DNA from: CAYSPT01 sp964432985
GTDB taxonomy: Bacteria; Muiribacteriota; CAYSPT01
Assembly: GCA_964432985.1 (NCBI GenBank)
Contig: CAYSPT010000017.1
Location: 20,176-84,175 of the forward strand
DNA length: 64,000 bases
Direction of reading: 5' to 3'
Each line of letters begins with the position of its first letter. Position 1 is the first letter of the stretch. This document shows, piece after piece, positions 51,565 through 60,709 of the stretch. Both the position numbers and the translations under genes were made by a program. The notes beneath the pieces were generated by a model, which worked only from the letters and a program-made list of their open reading frames with translations, had not been told where the DNA came from and did no database searches.

Positions 51565-53643
51565 ATGAATACCACGGCAGGGGCGGAGGGCTTTCAGGAT
51601 CTTCTCCTCCATCAAGGTTTCGTTACAGAAGAAGAATTACTTCGATACGAACAGATGTCCCGGGAAACCGGGAGATCTCTGGAAGAGATTCTTATTTCGG
51701 AAGCAGTACTGGACGAAGATGAACTGCAGGAACTGAAGTCAATTTCAGCTCCACAGGGGAAAGCTTTTCTGGATATTCTTCTTGAAGAGCAGTTTGTTTC
51801 ACCAACGCAGATATCCAAGTTCATGCAGAACTTTGCCGAACCACCCGAGGATATAGGCGAAATCCTTCTGAAAAATCTTCTTATTACGGACGATCAATAT
51901 GCCCAGGGACTGGCAATACACCGGGGTCTTGAATTTATCGATCTTCAGGGTTGCGAACCCGATCAGAAGGTCCTGAATATTATAAATCCGTCGTTGGTGA
52001 GAAAATACCGCTTCGTACCGCTCGAGCTTACCAATCGCAGTTTCACTATTGCGTTCGCGGATCCGCAGGAACTCGCCCGTCTAGACAGCTTAAAAAATCT
52101 GCTGTATCTCGATTTAAAAACGGGAATAGTAATTCAACCGAAGATCTGCACCTACCGCGCCCTCAACCTTTTCTTCGAGAAACTAGAAGGGCTCTCATCG
52201 GATGATTCCGGCACACCCTTTGAAACATCATCTGACCGTCTCATATCAACGGCCCCGCTTGACTCCGAAAGCTGGGCCCGGGAGCTTTCCCGCCACGAGG
52301 AACCGCTTTCACTTGTGGATGCAGGTATTGAAGAAGATGTCCGCACCTACGATTTGACACAGATTGCCGCCGATGTGGATCTGGAATACGAAGGTCTCAT
52401 GGTTGAAAAAAAATCTGATGTCGTTCTCGACAGCAAGGAAGACGAAGGCGGGGCGCCGGTAACCAAGTTCGTGAATGCTATACTTCTCAAAGCGGTGGAA
52501 GACCGGGCCAGCGACATTCACTTCGAGGCCACTGACCGTCACCTGCGGGTTCGTTACCGAGTAGACGGCGTGCTTCTCGATCTTCTCAATATGAGCGGTA
52601 AGCTCATCAATCCGGTGGTTTCCCGTATAAAGGTCATGTCGGAGCTGGATATCGCGAAGAAAATGATTCCACAGGACGGAAGATTCAGGGCCAGGGTAGG
52701 GACCAGGAATGTTGATTTTCGTGTCTCCACACTTCCCTCCATATATGGAGAAACGTCAGTTATCCGTATTCTGGACAAAGGTGTTTCGAAATTGTCCCTC
52801 ATGGAAGTAGGGCTTTTCGATATGGATCTTCTAAAAGTCCGCCGCAACATCGTCAAACCGTACGGTATGATTCTAGTCACCGGCCCTACCGGAAGCGGCA
52901 AGACAACATCCCTTTACGCTATGCTCAACGCCGTCAAAAGCCCCGAAGTTAAGATAATCACCATTGAAGATCCGGTAGAGTATGAACTGGGTGGTATCGT
53001 CCAGGTACCGGTCAACGAAAAGATGGGGCTGACATTCGCCCGGGGCCTGCGGTCCATCGTGCGCCAGGATCCGGACAAGGTGCTGGTCGGAGAGATTCGT
53101 GACAATGAAACCGCTGAAATAGCCATTAACGCAGCTTTGACCGGCCACCTGGTGCTGAGCTCAATTCATGCCAACAACGTTATTGATGCTGTTGGACGGC
53201 TCATGAACATGGGCATTGATCCGTACGAGTTTGTGTCCTCCTTCAACTTGATCCTGGCCCAGAGACTGGTCAGGACCATCTGCCCCATGTGCAAGATAGT
53301 CGATCGTGAGGGACTCAATGAGGTGGCCGAACTCACTCATGACTGGCAGAAATACAAGGACCGGACATTTTACAAGGGAAAAGGCTGTCGGTCGTGTAAA
53401 TTCACCGGATATGCCGGAAGAACGGGGATCTTCGAAACCCTCGAAATGTCTGACGACGTCAAAGATATGATTTTAAACAAGGTATCTCCCATCAAGGTCA
53501 AGGGCAAAGCCCAAGCAGAAGGCATGATATCGCTTCGAGAATCTGGATGGCGGAAAGTGCTGGTCGGCATTACGACACTGCAGGAATTGAACCGGGTGAC
53601 TTTCGAAGAAGACAGGAAAGAATCAAGAGACTCAGAGGAGTAA
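51565..53643 (+). CDS. Type II secretion/type IV pilus assembly ATPase (GspE/PilB)
   Basis: Hexameric motor that powers pseudopilus or pilus assembly. Two N-terminal MshEN/T2SSE_N-type units (about 1-60 and 75-190), a linker with acidic residues, then the ATPase: Asp boxes in KAVEDRASDIHFEATDRHLRVRYRVDG, Walker A GPTGSGKTTS near 440-449, ITIEDPVEYELGG, and Walker B with VLVGEIRDNETAEIA. A zinc motif of four cysteines (CPMCK and GCRSCKF) follows near 572 and 610, as in GspE/PilB. No pilC, pilT or secretin is adjacent. Context with the pilin genes at 10-12 kb favours a pilus or DNA-uptake role. Confidence 0.95.
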   Translation: MNTTAGAEGFQDLLLHQGFVTEEELLRYEQMSRETGRSLEEILISEAVLDEDELQELKSISAPQGKAFLDILLEEQFVSPTQISKFMQNFAEPPEDIGEILLKNLLITDDQYAQGLAIHRGLEFIDLQGCEPDQKVLNIINPSLVRKYRFVPLELTNRSFTIAFADPQELARLDSLKNLLYLDLKTGIVIQPKICTYRALNLFFEKLEGLSSDDSGTPFETSSDRLISTAPLDSESWARELSRHEEPLSLVDAGIEEDVRTYDLTQIAADVDLEYEGLMVEKKSDVVLDSKEDEGGAPVTKFVNAILLKAVEDRASDIHFEATDRHLRVRYRVDGVLLDLLNMSGKLINPVVSRIKVMSELDIAKKMIPQDGRFRARVGTRNVDFRVSTLPSIYGETSVIRILDKGVSKLSLMEVGLFDMDLLKVRRNIVKPYGMILVTGPTGSGKTTSLYAMLNAVKSPEVKIITIEDPVEYELGGIVQVPVNEKMGLTFARGLRSIVRQDPDKVLVGEIRDNETAEIAINAALTGHLVLSSIHANNVIDAVGRLMNMGIDPYEFVSSFNLILAQRLVRTICPMCKIVDREGLNEVAELTHDWQKYKDRTFYKGKGCRSCKFTGYAGRTGIFETLEMSDDVKDMILNKVSPIKVKGKAQAEGMISLRESGWRKVLVGITTLQELNRVTFEEDRKESRDSEE

Positions 53644-53650
53644 ACAATCA

Positions 53651-54874
53651 GTGGCAGCCAAGAAATCGAAGCAGTACACACAGTCCGTGACCTTGAGTGA
53701 AGCCGTAAAACTGGTACGGAAGATGTTGGGAGATTGCATCCCGAACCGGCCGGTGGAGAAGGTTGATATTACAGAATCACTGGGTCGGGAGCTGGCAGAA
53801 GACGTGTTGGCCAAACGCCCGTGCCCAGCCTATAACTATTCACTCATGGATGGTTTCGCCATCCGTTCTGAAGATGAACCTCCCTTGAAGGTAGTGGGTT
53901 CTATCATGGCCGGTGCGGCTGCCAGCGATGTTTCTCCCCTGGAACCGGGGCAGGCCAGTCCGATAGCCACTGGAGCACCGTTGCCCGATGGAGCAAATAC
54001 CGTTCTCAAATTAGAGGATGCGCAAACCAAGGGGAATCAACTCATAGGGATCAACCTCAGTAAATGGACTCATGTAGCCCGTAGAGGCGTTTATTACAAA
54101 AAAGGAACGCTTCTCATCAAGAAAGGAAACGTAATCCGCCCTCAGGAGTTGGCTCTTCTGACTGAAATGGGCGAAAAATCAGTTTCAGTTTTCAATAATT
54201 TGAAGGTTGGAGTATTCGCCGGCGGTGAGGAACTGGCTAAAGGCATGGTCCCAGACACCAACAGTCCCATGATTATTGCGTCGCTTCTTCGATGGGGCTG
54301 TGAACCCATCTGGCTTGGAATTGCCCGCGACACTCGCAAGTCGGTTGAAAATAAGATTAAAAAGGGATTAAAAATCTGCGATGTGCTCATCAGCTCAGGA
54401 GGCGTGTCGGTAGGAAAAACCGATTTTCTACCTGATGTCCTCTGTAGGCTGGGAAGCATAGTGTTTCGCAAAGTGACCATCAGGCCGGGCAAACCACTCA
54501 TGGCCGGGATTATCAACGGCAAGCCCGTATTCTGCCTTCCGGGCAAACCTACCGGGGCTTTTACCGCCCTGAACCTGGTTGTCCAGAACTTTTTCTCACA
54601 GCGCCAGGTGTTTCCGGTTGCTCCCATGAAACTGGCCCAGACCGTACTGGTTGATGACTCGGAATTCACCTATGTCGTTTTTCTTAAATTCAAAGGAAGG
54701 AAAGCTTACCCGCTTGGCTACCGGCTGTCCGGTCTCAAACTACAGGAAAGCGGCGTTCCCTACGCTCCGGGAATTGTTTCGTCAACCGCACGGGCCTCAG
54801 TTGCAGACGGTTTTCTTCTTACCACGCGGGATTTGCTCCAGGGGGAGACGGTAGAGGTAAGTCTCCTGACATAA
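53651..54874 (+). CDS. moeA: Molybdopterin molybdotransferase MoeA
   Basis: Inserts molybdate into adenylated molybdopterin. NYSLMDGFAIRSED (about 60-73), PIATGAPLPDGANTVLKLED, ISSGGVSVGKTDFLPDVLCRLG (the molybdopterin-binding SGGVSVG motif) and CLPGKPTGAFTALNL are all in the family order, followed by the C-terminal barrel. 407 residues is normal. The GTG has GAGGAG ten bases upstream. HypA starts two bases after its stop. This shows a molybdenum- or tungsten-enzyme in the cell, none being encoded in this window. Confidence 0.95.
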   Translation: MAAKKSKQYTQSVTLSEAVKLVRKMLGDCIPNRPVEKVDITESLGRELAEDVLAKRPCPAYNYSLMDGFAIRSEDEPPLKVVGSIMAGAAASDVSPLEPGQASPIATGAPLPDGANTVLKLEDAQTKGNQLIGINLSKWTHVARRGVYYKKGTLLIKKGNVIRPQELALLTEMGEKSVSVFNNLKVGVFAGGEELAKGMVPDTNSPMIIASLLRWGCEPIWLGIARDTRKSVENKIKKGLKICDVLISSGGVSVGKTDFLPDVLCRLGSIVFRKVTIRPGKPLMAGIINGKPVFCLPGKPTGAFTALNLVVQNFFSQRQVFPVAPMKLAQTVLVDDSEFTYVVFLKFKGRKAYPLGYRLSGLKLQESGVPYAPGIVSSTARASVADGFLLTTRDLLQGETVEVSLLT

Positions 54875-54876
54875 TA

Positions 54877-55221
54877 ATGCACGAAGCAGCATTTGTAGAC
54901 AGCATACTAACCATAGTTACTGGTGAGGCAAAGAAGAACGATGTAAACCAGGTACGGAAAATCAGAGTCTGTGCCGGTGCATTCAGCTGTGTGGTGGCGG
55001 AATCGCTCGATTTCTACTTCGGGTTTGCCTCGGAGGGAACATCCTGTGAAGGAGCTGAACTGGTGCTGGAGCGCAAACCGGCCCTGGCATATTGCAATGA
55101 CTGCAATAAGGAATTTGAAGTCGGCACTGATCTGCTTATAGCCTGTCCTGATTGTTCTGGAATAAAGGTTACGCTTAAATCAGGCCACGAACTCTATGTA
55201 GTTGATTTTGAAGGTGAGTGA
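54877..55221 (+). CDS. hypA: Hydrogenase nickel-incorporation protein HypA
   Basis: Nickel chaperone for NiFe hydrogenase maturation. It has MHEAAFVDSI (nickel-binding H2 and E3), the VCAGAFSCVVAESLDFYFGFASEGT core and a zinc site from CNDC and CPDC (residues about 74-92). 114 residues is standard. Starts two bases after moeA and is followed by hypB. The hypC-F genes and hydrogenase subunits are not in the window. Confidence 0.95.
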   Translation: MHEAAFVDSILTIVTGEAKKNDVNQVRKIRVCAGAFSCVVAESLDFYFGFASEGTSCEGAELVLERKPALAYCNDCNKEFEVGTDLLIACPDCSGIKVTLKSGHELYVVDFEGE

Positions 55222-55229
55222 AATAGTCG

Positions 55230-55877
55230 ATGAAAAAAATAACAGTAATGTCAAATCTACTTCGCGCCAACGACGTGATAGCCATGCAAAACAAGGAGCA
55301 GTGCAAGAATGCAGGGTGTTTTTCAATCAACATGCTCGGATCACCCGGTTCGGGCAAGACCACATTGCTGCAGCGCACGATTGAAAACATCTCCCCCACT
55401 GTCAACTGTGCCGTGATAGAGGGAGACCTGTATACCGACCTGGATGCCCGGCGCCTGGAGCACACGGGTATTCAAGTTGTTCAACTCAACACTCAGGGCG
55501 GGTGCCATCTCGACGCTGGTATGGTGCAGGCGGCTCTCCCCAAGCTCGATATAGGCAAAACTGATCTGCTGTTTATCGAGAATGTCGGAAATCTCGTCTG
55601 TCCGGCCAGTTTCGACCTGGGAGAAGACATACGGGTTGTTGTGCTGAGTATTACCGAAGGAGATGATAAACCAGCCAAGTATATGCCGATGTTCAATTTC
55701 GTGCATGCTGTTATAATCAATAAAATAGACCTCATGGACTATTGTGATTTTGATATTAAACGGGCTACCGATGATGCCCAGAAGATCAACCCGAAACTGG
55801 AAGTGATAGAAGTTTCAGCCAAGACAGGTGCCGGAGTCGAGCATTGGGTGGAGTATATAAAACGTCATCTTAACTGA
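55230..55877 (+). CDS. hypB: Hydrogenase maturation GTPase HypB
   Basis: SIMIBI-class GTPase that hands nickel to the enzyme with HypA. P-loop GSPGSGKT at residues 37-44, VIEGDLYTDLDARRL, GGCHLDAGMV (metal/switch region), FIENVGNLVCPASFDLGE, and NKIDLMDYCDFDI (NKxD). The N-terminal CxxCGC and histidine-rich stretches seen in some HypB proteins are absent. 215 residues. A separate HypA-like zinc protein is just upstream. Confidence 0.96.
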   Translation: MKKITVMSNLLRANDVIAMQNKEQCKNAGCFSINMLGSPGSGKTTLLQRTIENISPTVNCAVIEGDLYTDLDARRLEHTGIQVVQLNTQGGCHLDAGMVQAALPKLDIGKTDLLFIENVGNLVCPASFDLGEDIRVVVLSITEGDDKPAKYMPMFNFVHAVIINKIDLMDYCDFDIKRATDDAQKINPKLEVIEVSAKTGAGVEHWVEYIKRHLN

Positions 55878-55886
55878 GTGAGATCC

Positions 55887-57917
55887 ATGGTTAGAATCCT
55901 TGTTGTGGACGATGAAGATCTGGTAAGACACCTCTGTAAGAGAATTCTTTCTCTGGAAGGATTCGAGGTGGAAACTGCGGAGAATCCCTCGGTTGCTCGA
56001 GAACTCCTGTCGAGAACAGATCCCCCTGATCTCATACTTCTCGATATCAATATGCCGGTGGAAAGCGGACTGGATTTCCTCCGGTACTATCGCCGATCCA
56101 TTTCTCAGACAACACCGGTAATCATGTTAACGGGAAACCGGTATGAAAGCGATGTAACAGAATCTTTCAATCTGGGAGCCAGCGATTATCTTCTCAAACC
56201 GTTCATGGCACAGGAAGTCATCAACAGGGTCAAGGTTAATCTGCGCAAGACCGGAATATCCCTTGAAAGCAAGGCCCCAACCCAGGAACACGTTACTAAT
56301 GAAGACCGCCTGCTTCAAACGCTTGATGCTCTCAAGCTGGGCTATAATCCCGAATCAGATAGCGAGCGCCTGAGAAAAGAATTTCATTTTGTGCTGCGCG
56401 TTTCCGAAGCGGTCTTGAGCGGGTACGATGCTGCCTTGAAAAACTGGGCTTCACTGCTGCGTCCGGACGATATTGCTGAAGCCACCCTCAAAGTCATGGG
56501 AGACGAAGTCCAGGAGATATCGGTCATATACAACCGCTTGATCTCCCTGTTTGATAAGGAAACTCTGCGAAAGTGCGGTCGTGAACTGCTCGACCGCCTC
56601 GAACTCTTGCGGGAAGAGATCAAACATGACCTCACGGATTTCCTTGTTGCTCTGGGTATGTTTGACGAAATGGCTGCATGGAGCCAGAGCATTGATGTCG
56701 CTGCCAGGCAGAAAGCCGTGTCTTTTCTCGGATTTCTAGAGCATAACCGGGCCCGAAGTCTCCTGCTCGAGCGCATGGAAGATCCCGTTCCAGAGATTCG
56801 GACCTCAGCCGCCAGGAGCCTGTCACGCTACTGTGATGAGGAAGTATGGAATGTGCTGGTGGAAGCGCTTTGGGACCCGAGTGAGGATGTGGCCAAGGCG
56901 GCCGGATGGGCGCTGGGGCAATCTCTGCCTGTTGAGAAATCTGACCTCGTTCTCTCCCATCTCACCAGTGCCGACGAAAAGCAAAAGAAACATATTGTCA
57001 GAATTCTCCAGGACAGGGGCCTTTTTTCTGATTTCCACCTCTTTATGAACATCCTCGACCGGGACAGACTTCAGCACATCGCCCCCTTTCTCAAGGACGA
57101 TCCCGAGTTTACCCGCGAATTACTGGGAGCCGCCCGGGCAGGTGAAAATACGGACATGCAAACCACGGCCATGGAGTTGCTGGATAAACATCATATAGAG
57201 GGCAGGGAAGAAGTGTTCGAGAAGCAATTGCATTCAGAGGAACCTCATGTTCGCGAAGTCGCACTCAAAATGATCGGGAAAAATTGGGATGGAGATGTTC
57301 AAAGCAAGGTGGCACACCTGCAGTTCGATCCGTCGTCTAAAGTTAGAAAAGCACTGGTGGAAATTTACGCTCACCTGCCCCCCGAGGAGTCCAGTGTTCT
57401 TCTCACTTCCTTTTTGAAGGATGTGCATCCGGAAGTACGGGGAATGGCGGCTTGTTCCATCTTCAACATGGGAGAACTCGAAGCCCTCGAGGTTCTGGAA
57501 AAAATGGTCGAATCCGAAGATCCAAAACTCAGATCGGAAGGGCTGCGGCACCTTCTGGCCCTGGGAAAGCGAGTAGCCATCAAGCCGTGTCTGACGCTGC
57601 TGGTTGACCCGGATGACAGTGTACGGAACGAAGCAGAGAGACTTATTACCAATATTGCAGCCACGAAAAGGGAAGAAAACATACTGAGAGAGTTTCTTCC
57701 TCTGGTTTCAGAGGAGGTAAAACAAGCACTGTCGCAAATACTGGGTGAGGAGCCCCCTGGCGAAGAGGGGGAAGGGAAGGGTGTCCCTCTGGATGAGTTC
57801 AACAGACCGCCACAGCAGATGAATACCCGGTACTTATCGGCCTATAAGAAGTTCGCTAACCGGCCGGTAAATCCCTTTGGAAAAGTAGATAAGCCTGATT
57901 CTGATACAAAAGCCTGA
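55887..57917 (+). CDS. CheY-like receiver fused to HEAT repeats
   Basis: Receiver domain, residues about 1-120: VRILVVDDEDLVRHLC, phospho-acceptor in LILLDINMP (near 53), LTGNRYESD and the lysine in SDYLLKPFMAQE. There is no DNA-binding or enzyme output. A helical spacer (about 135-255) is followed by HEAT/PBS-lyase repeats (about 255-640) such as PEIRTSAARSLSRYCDEEVWNVLVEALWDPSEDVAKAAGWALG. Such a protein would change partner binding on phosphorylation. ATG at 55887 is chosen; a GTG three codons earlier is possible. The kinase is unknown. The tail is Pro/Asn-rich. Follows hypB by nine bases. Confidence 0.85.
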   Translation: MVRILVVDDEDLVRHLCKRILSLEGFEVETAENPSVARELLSRTDPPDLILLDINMPVESGLDFLRYYRRSISQTTPVIMLTGNRYESDVTESFNLGASDYLLKPFMAQEVINRVKVNLRKTGISLESKAPTQEHVTNEDRLLQTLDALKLGYNPESDSERLRKEFHFVLRVSEAVLSGYDAALKNWASLLRPDDIAEATLKVMGDEVQEISVIYNRLISLFDKETLRKCGRELLDRLELLREEIKHDLTDFLVALGMFDEMAAWSQSIDVAARQKAVSFLGFLEHNRARSLLLERMEDPVPEIRTSAARSLSRYCDEEVWNVLVEALWDPSEDVAKAAGWALGQSLPVEKSDLVLSHLTSADEKQKKHIVRILQDRGLFSDFHLFMNILDRDRLQHIAPFLKDDPEFTRELLGAARAGENTDMQTTAMELLDKHHIEGREEVFEKQLHSEEPHVREVALKMIGKNWDGDVQSKVAHLQFDPSSKVRKALVEIYAHLPPEESSVLLTSFLKDVHPEVRGMAACSIFNMGELEALEVLEKMVESEDPKLRSEGLRHLLALGKRVAIKPCLTLLVDPDDSVRNEAERLITNIAATKREENILREFLPLVSEEVKQALSQILGEEPPGEEGEGKGVPLDEFNRPPQQMNTRYLSAYKKFANRPVNPFGKVDKPDSDTKA

Positions 57918-57968
57918 CAAAATGCAACCATTCTGGTAAAATGTAACTTACGTGATAGGGAGGGTACG

Positions 57969-58376
57969 ATGAGTCGGAAACCAAAATACCCGATAACCGC
58001 GCATAGTATTGATCCGGACCTTTTGCGCAGGGAGCACGAGGATGAACTCAAGGAAATGCTGAGCCCCCTGTACAGCCTGGTTGGGAAGACCGTTGTCATA
58101 AAGTGTAAAAGCATGGAAACCCCTCCGTTCGATGTTTGTTCGGTCCAGGATGGCCGGGATGTGGAACTGGGAAGAATAGTAACTCTTGTCGGCCACTCAG
58201 ATGAACAGAAGATTCCGGTGCGGGTGCCGGATGTACTGCGCGAGTATGATGACCGTATTGAACTGGTGTACGAGACAAAACTCCGTGAAGATGACAAAGA
58301 AGTTATCTTCAAAGCTACCAGGAGCGACCGCCGCTTGAGGGAGGATACTGTGATGGAGATTCTCATCAAGACATAA
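57969..58376 (+). CDS. Small cytosolic protein, unknown
   Basis: 135 residues, not recognised. TAGGGAGGG before the ATG supports translation. It is rich in charged residues, with likely beta strands (TVVIKCKSMETPPFDVCSV, ELGRIVTLVG, KEVIFKAT) and no signal or membrane segment. It is 51 bases after the CheY-HEAT gene and is followed by a terminator, so it may end that operon. Confidence 0.6.
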   Translation: MSRKPKYPITAHSIDPDLLRREHEDELKEMLSPLYSLVGKTVVIKCKSMETPPFDVCSVQDGRDVELGRIVTLVGHSDEQKIPVRVPDVLREYDDRIELVYETKLREDDKEVIFKATRSDRRLREDTVMEILIKT

Positions 58377-58390
58377 CTTCCGCACAGATT

Positions 58391-58417
58391 CCTGGCAAGC
58401 CTGGCAAGCCTGGTAAG
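58391..58417. repeat. 9-bp tandem repeat
   Basis: CCTGGCAAG twice and CCTGGTAAG once, head to tail, just after the small unknown gene. Confidence 0.85.
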
Positions 58418-58463
58418 TTTTGCATGAGGAGCACTGTAGAGCAGTTGTCTCTTTTGCTACGTC

Positions 58464-58490
58464 AAAAGAGCATCCTGCTCTTTTTTCTTT
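58464..58490 (+). terminator. Rho-independent terminator
   Basis: AAAAGAGCA and TGCTCTTTT with a TCC loop, followed by a T run. It ends the plus-strand operon before the convergent NCS2 gene. Confidence 0.85.
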
Positions 58491-58665
58491 CAAGCAAGGA
58501 AGCGTAGAAAGTACAGCGTAGCGGTAACAAACGAGAAGATACGAAATAAAAACAGACCGTCATGGACATTTATGCATGGTGCATGCACACTTTATGCAAG
58601 TCATTCATATTATGTACATTACCACAGCAGGCACATCGTCGCGCGCCTGCCGGGATACATTCCAG

Positions 58666-58791
58666 TTAATGCAATTCACCGGCTACTTAATGGGTTTCTC
58701 CTGCGACTTAATGCAATTCACCGGCTACTTAATGGGTTTCTCCTGCGACTTAATGGGCTTCACCGGCTACTTAATGAGCTTCTCCTGCTAC
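58666..58791 (-). repeat. Six 21-bp copies of the NCS2 gene end, each with a stop
   Basis: Units start at 58666, 58687, 58708, 58729, 58750 and 58771. Two forms alternate, giving a 42-bp higher-order period. In the direction of the gene each reads V-A-G-E-x-x-stop. The unit at 58771-58791 holds the true last codons (VAGEAH) and stop; the other five are downstream copies. The rest of the 58491-58665 stretch shows nothing I recognise. Confidence 0.95.
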
Positions 58792-60396
58792 TTCAAGCGG
58801 TTTTCCGGTCACCTTTTCATAAAAATGCAGCAGGAAGAACAGCGCTGCCAAAATCAGATAGCCCAGGGCGTACATGGAGGCTGCTCCCACGGCCACCAGG
58901 GGAGCGTGAATTATCCCGAAAAAGGACAGGACAGCCGCCGAAACAGCATAAGCGCCCGCATATTGGAACTTTTTATCGATCAGGAAGGCTGTTATGGCCC
59001 CCAGGAGAAGACCTGTGACGATAGCGCCCGCTCCAAGACGGGATAGGCTTTCGTACAAGAAATCGAGTTGGGAAAACTTTTCGTACCCGATGCCGTAAAT
59101 TACCTTGATAGAAGGCGAAGCGCCGTCGGGAACCACTCCGGTAAGGGTAGCCGGATCGAGGTGGTCCACCACCACTGTGAGCACTTTGTCCACCTCGGTT
59201 TTGACAAAGTTGGCCAGATGAGGAACGAAAGCGATAGCCACCGCCGGAGCGTGCTTAAGCGGCGAGGTCTGGAAAGCCTGCGCTGTGATGACCAGTCCAA
59301 TATACAGAAGTATGCAAAAGGCAACCTCTTTGGGAATAACCGCCGCCCCGAGCTTCAGAAGCCCAAAGATGGCGATAAGGAAGAGGACGACACCATTGAT
59401 GAGAGTGTAGCCCTGACGGGAACCTACCGCCTTCCAGCCCGGGTGTCCGATGTAGACGGTGGTGGGAAAGCAACTACCCAACAAAGCGCCGATCATGGTT
59501 CCACCGCCGTCAACCAGCATAGTTGTCCTGGTATCGTACTCGTCTCCAGCGGCCGCAGCGCTTTCAGTGTTTTGCATAGTTTCGAGAAAATTGTATATAC
59601 CCATAGGCAGGACGACAACCAGGTAGGGGATGACTGTGGAAAATCCCCTGATGATCTCGCCGATACAGAGCCGTGGGATGTGAAAACCAACTGACTGTAA
59701 GGCTTCTGATACTTTTGCCGACTCCTGGAATCCGATTATCCAGGCCAGGATGGTTCCCAGAAGAATGGTCATGAATCCGGCGGGAATCCGCAGTGGGAAT
59801 ACCACTTTGGCGATAAAACCTATCAGGATGATGGCCAGTGGTAGAAAGCCGACTTCCGGATGCTCGAAGATACCTAAAGTGGGCTTCATGGCAATAAAGG
59901 TTATGGCGATACCGGCCAGGGTGCCTAAAAGAGCGGCCCGTGGTGTAACACGGCGTATGGCCGGCCCCATGAACGCACCAAGTCCTTCGATAATCCCTCC
60001 GATCAGGGTGGATGTCACACCAACGCGCCAGGCGGTCTCGGGATCGTTGGTCATCCAGTAAACCGGCCCGATGATGAGGAAGAGATACGCGAACATTATC
60101 GGTGTCGATATCCCGTACGGAAGCGCAGTGACGTCGCTGCGTCCTTCGCGCTTCGCCAGCCGGCGGGCCATGACAGTGTACACGATGTTACCGATCAGTA
60201 TGGAGACCGCCGCTCCGGGAACGACCCGTCCGAACACGATGGAATCTGGCATCTTGAACACGAACTTCAAAACGGTGACAACGATGAGCAAATTAACCAG
60301 GTTGTCGATGAAGAGTCCAAAGAACCCGTCGATGTCCCGGGGAACGAACAGCGGGCCGATAGATGATTTACTTCCGTTCTTCTTCACGTCAGACAT
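58771..60396 (-). CDS. NCS2 family nucleobase permease
   Basis: Membrane carrier of the nucleobase/cation symporter 2 or sulfate-permease-like fold. About 13 helices; VTALPYGISTPIMFAYLFLIIGPVY (around 92-116), LGAFMGPAIRRVTPRAALLGTLAGIA and DEYDTRTTMLVDGGGTMIGALLGSCFPTTVYIGHPGWKAVGSRQGYTLINGVVL are characteristic of AzgA-like or related permeases. The substrate may be a purine, but the family also has others. GGAGG lies nine bases before the ATG at 60396. The gene ends in the 21-bp array. A further stretch of repeats lies in its leader (60424-60487). Confidence 0.8.
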   Translation of the reverse strand: MSDVKKNGSKSSIGPLFVPRDIDGFFGLFIDNLVNLLIVVTVLKFVFKMPDSIVFGRVVPGAAVSILIGNIVYTVMARRLAKREGRSDVTALPYGISTPIMFAYLFLIIGPVYWMTNDPETAWRVGVTSTLIGGIIEGLGAFMGPAIRRVTPRAALLGTLAGIAITFIAMKPTLGIFEHPEVGFLPLAIILIGFIAKVVFPLRIPAGFMTILLGTILAWIIGFQESAKVSEALQSVGFHIPRLCIGEIIRGFSTVIPYLVVVLPMGIYNFLETMQNTESAAAAGDEYDTRTTMLVDGGGTMIGALLGSCFPTTVYIGHPGWKAVGSRQGYTLINGVVLFLIAIFGLLKLGAAVIPKEVAFCILLYIGLVITAQAFQTSPLKHAPAVAIAFVPHLANFVKTEVDKVLTVVVDHLDPATLTGVVPDGASPSIKVIYGIGYEKFSQLDFLYESLSRLGAGAIVTGLLLGAITAFLIDKKFQYAGAYAVSAAVLSFFGIIHAPLVAVGAASMYALGYLILAALFFLLHFYEKVTGKPLEVAGEAH

Positions 60397-60423
60397 TACT
60401 CTCAACCTCCTGATCAGCGTACG

Positions 60424-60487
60424 CTTACTCCTCCTGAGTATTCTTACTCCTCCTGAGTATTCTTACTCCTCCTGAGTATTCTTACTC
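60424..60487 (-). repeat. 19-bp tandem repeat in the NCS2 leader
   Basis: Unit CTTACTCCTCCTGAGTATT (plus strand) three times and a partial copy. On the minus strand each unit has AGGAGGAG, so it brings several extra ribosome-binding-like sites to the 5' region of the NCS2 gene. The remainder of the 60488-60629 gap shows nothing else. Confidence 0.95.
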
Positions 60488-60629
60488 TGAAATTTCCACC
60501 TCGCGCACGGTAGTGGAAAAGGCCTCCGGAATAGGAAACTACTTAAAACAGGCTAAACGGCGTCAAATGAGCAGTTTGACCTTTTGGGTCTGATAAGAGA
60601 TCTTATGTAAACTAAACTGGATTTCCTTT

Positions 60630-60706
60630 CCCCGGGCAGGTTTACCCCGGGCGAGTTTGCCCCGGGCGAGTTTGCCCCGGGCGAGGTTGCCCCGGGCGAG
60701 GTTGCC
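60630..60706 (-). repeat. 15-bp tandem repeat directly after gerW, open in its frame
   Basis: Five copies of a CCCCGGGCGAGTTTG-like unit with small differences. Read on from the GerW stop codon, the frame stays open and would encode repeated ARG(N/K)L for about 26 codons. Confidence 0.95.
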
Positions 60707-60709
60707 CGC

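Noticed and set aside
58666..58791. CRISPR array
   Set aside because: Units are contiguous with no spacers and no cas genes lie nearby; the same holds for the other arrays.
58576..59046. Plus-strand frame with FTGYLMGFSCDLM repeats
   Set aside because: Translation of the 21-bp array on the wrong strand; the array belongs to the NCS2 gene end.
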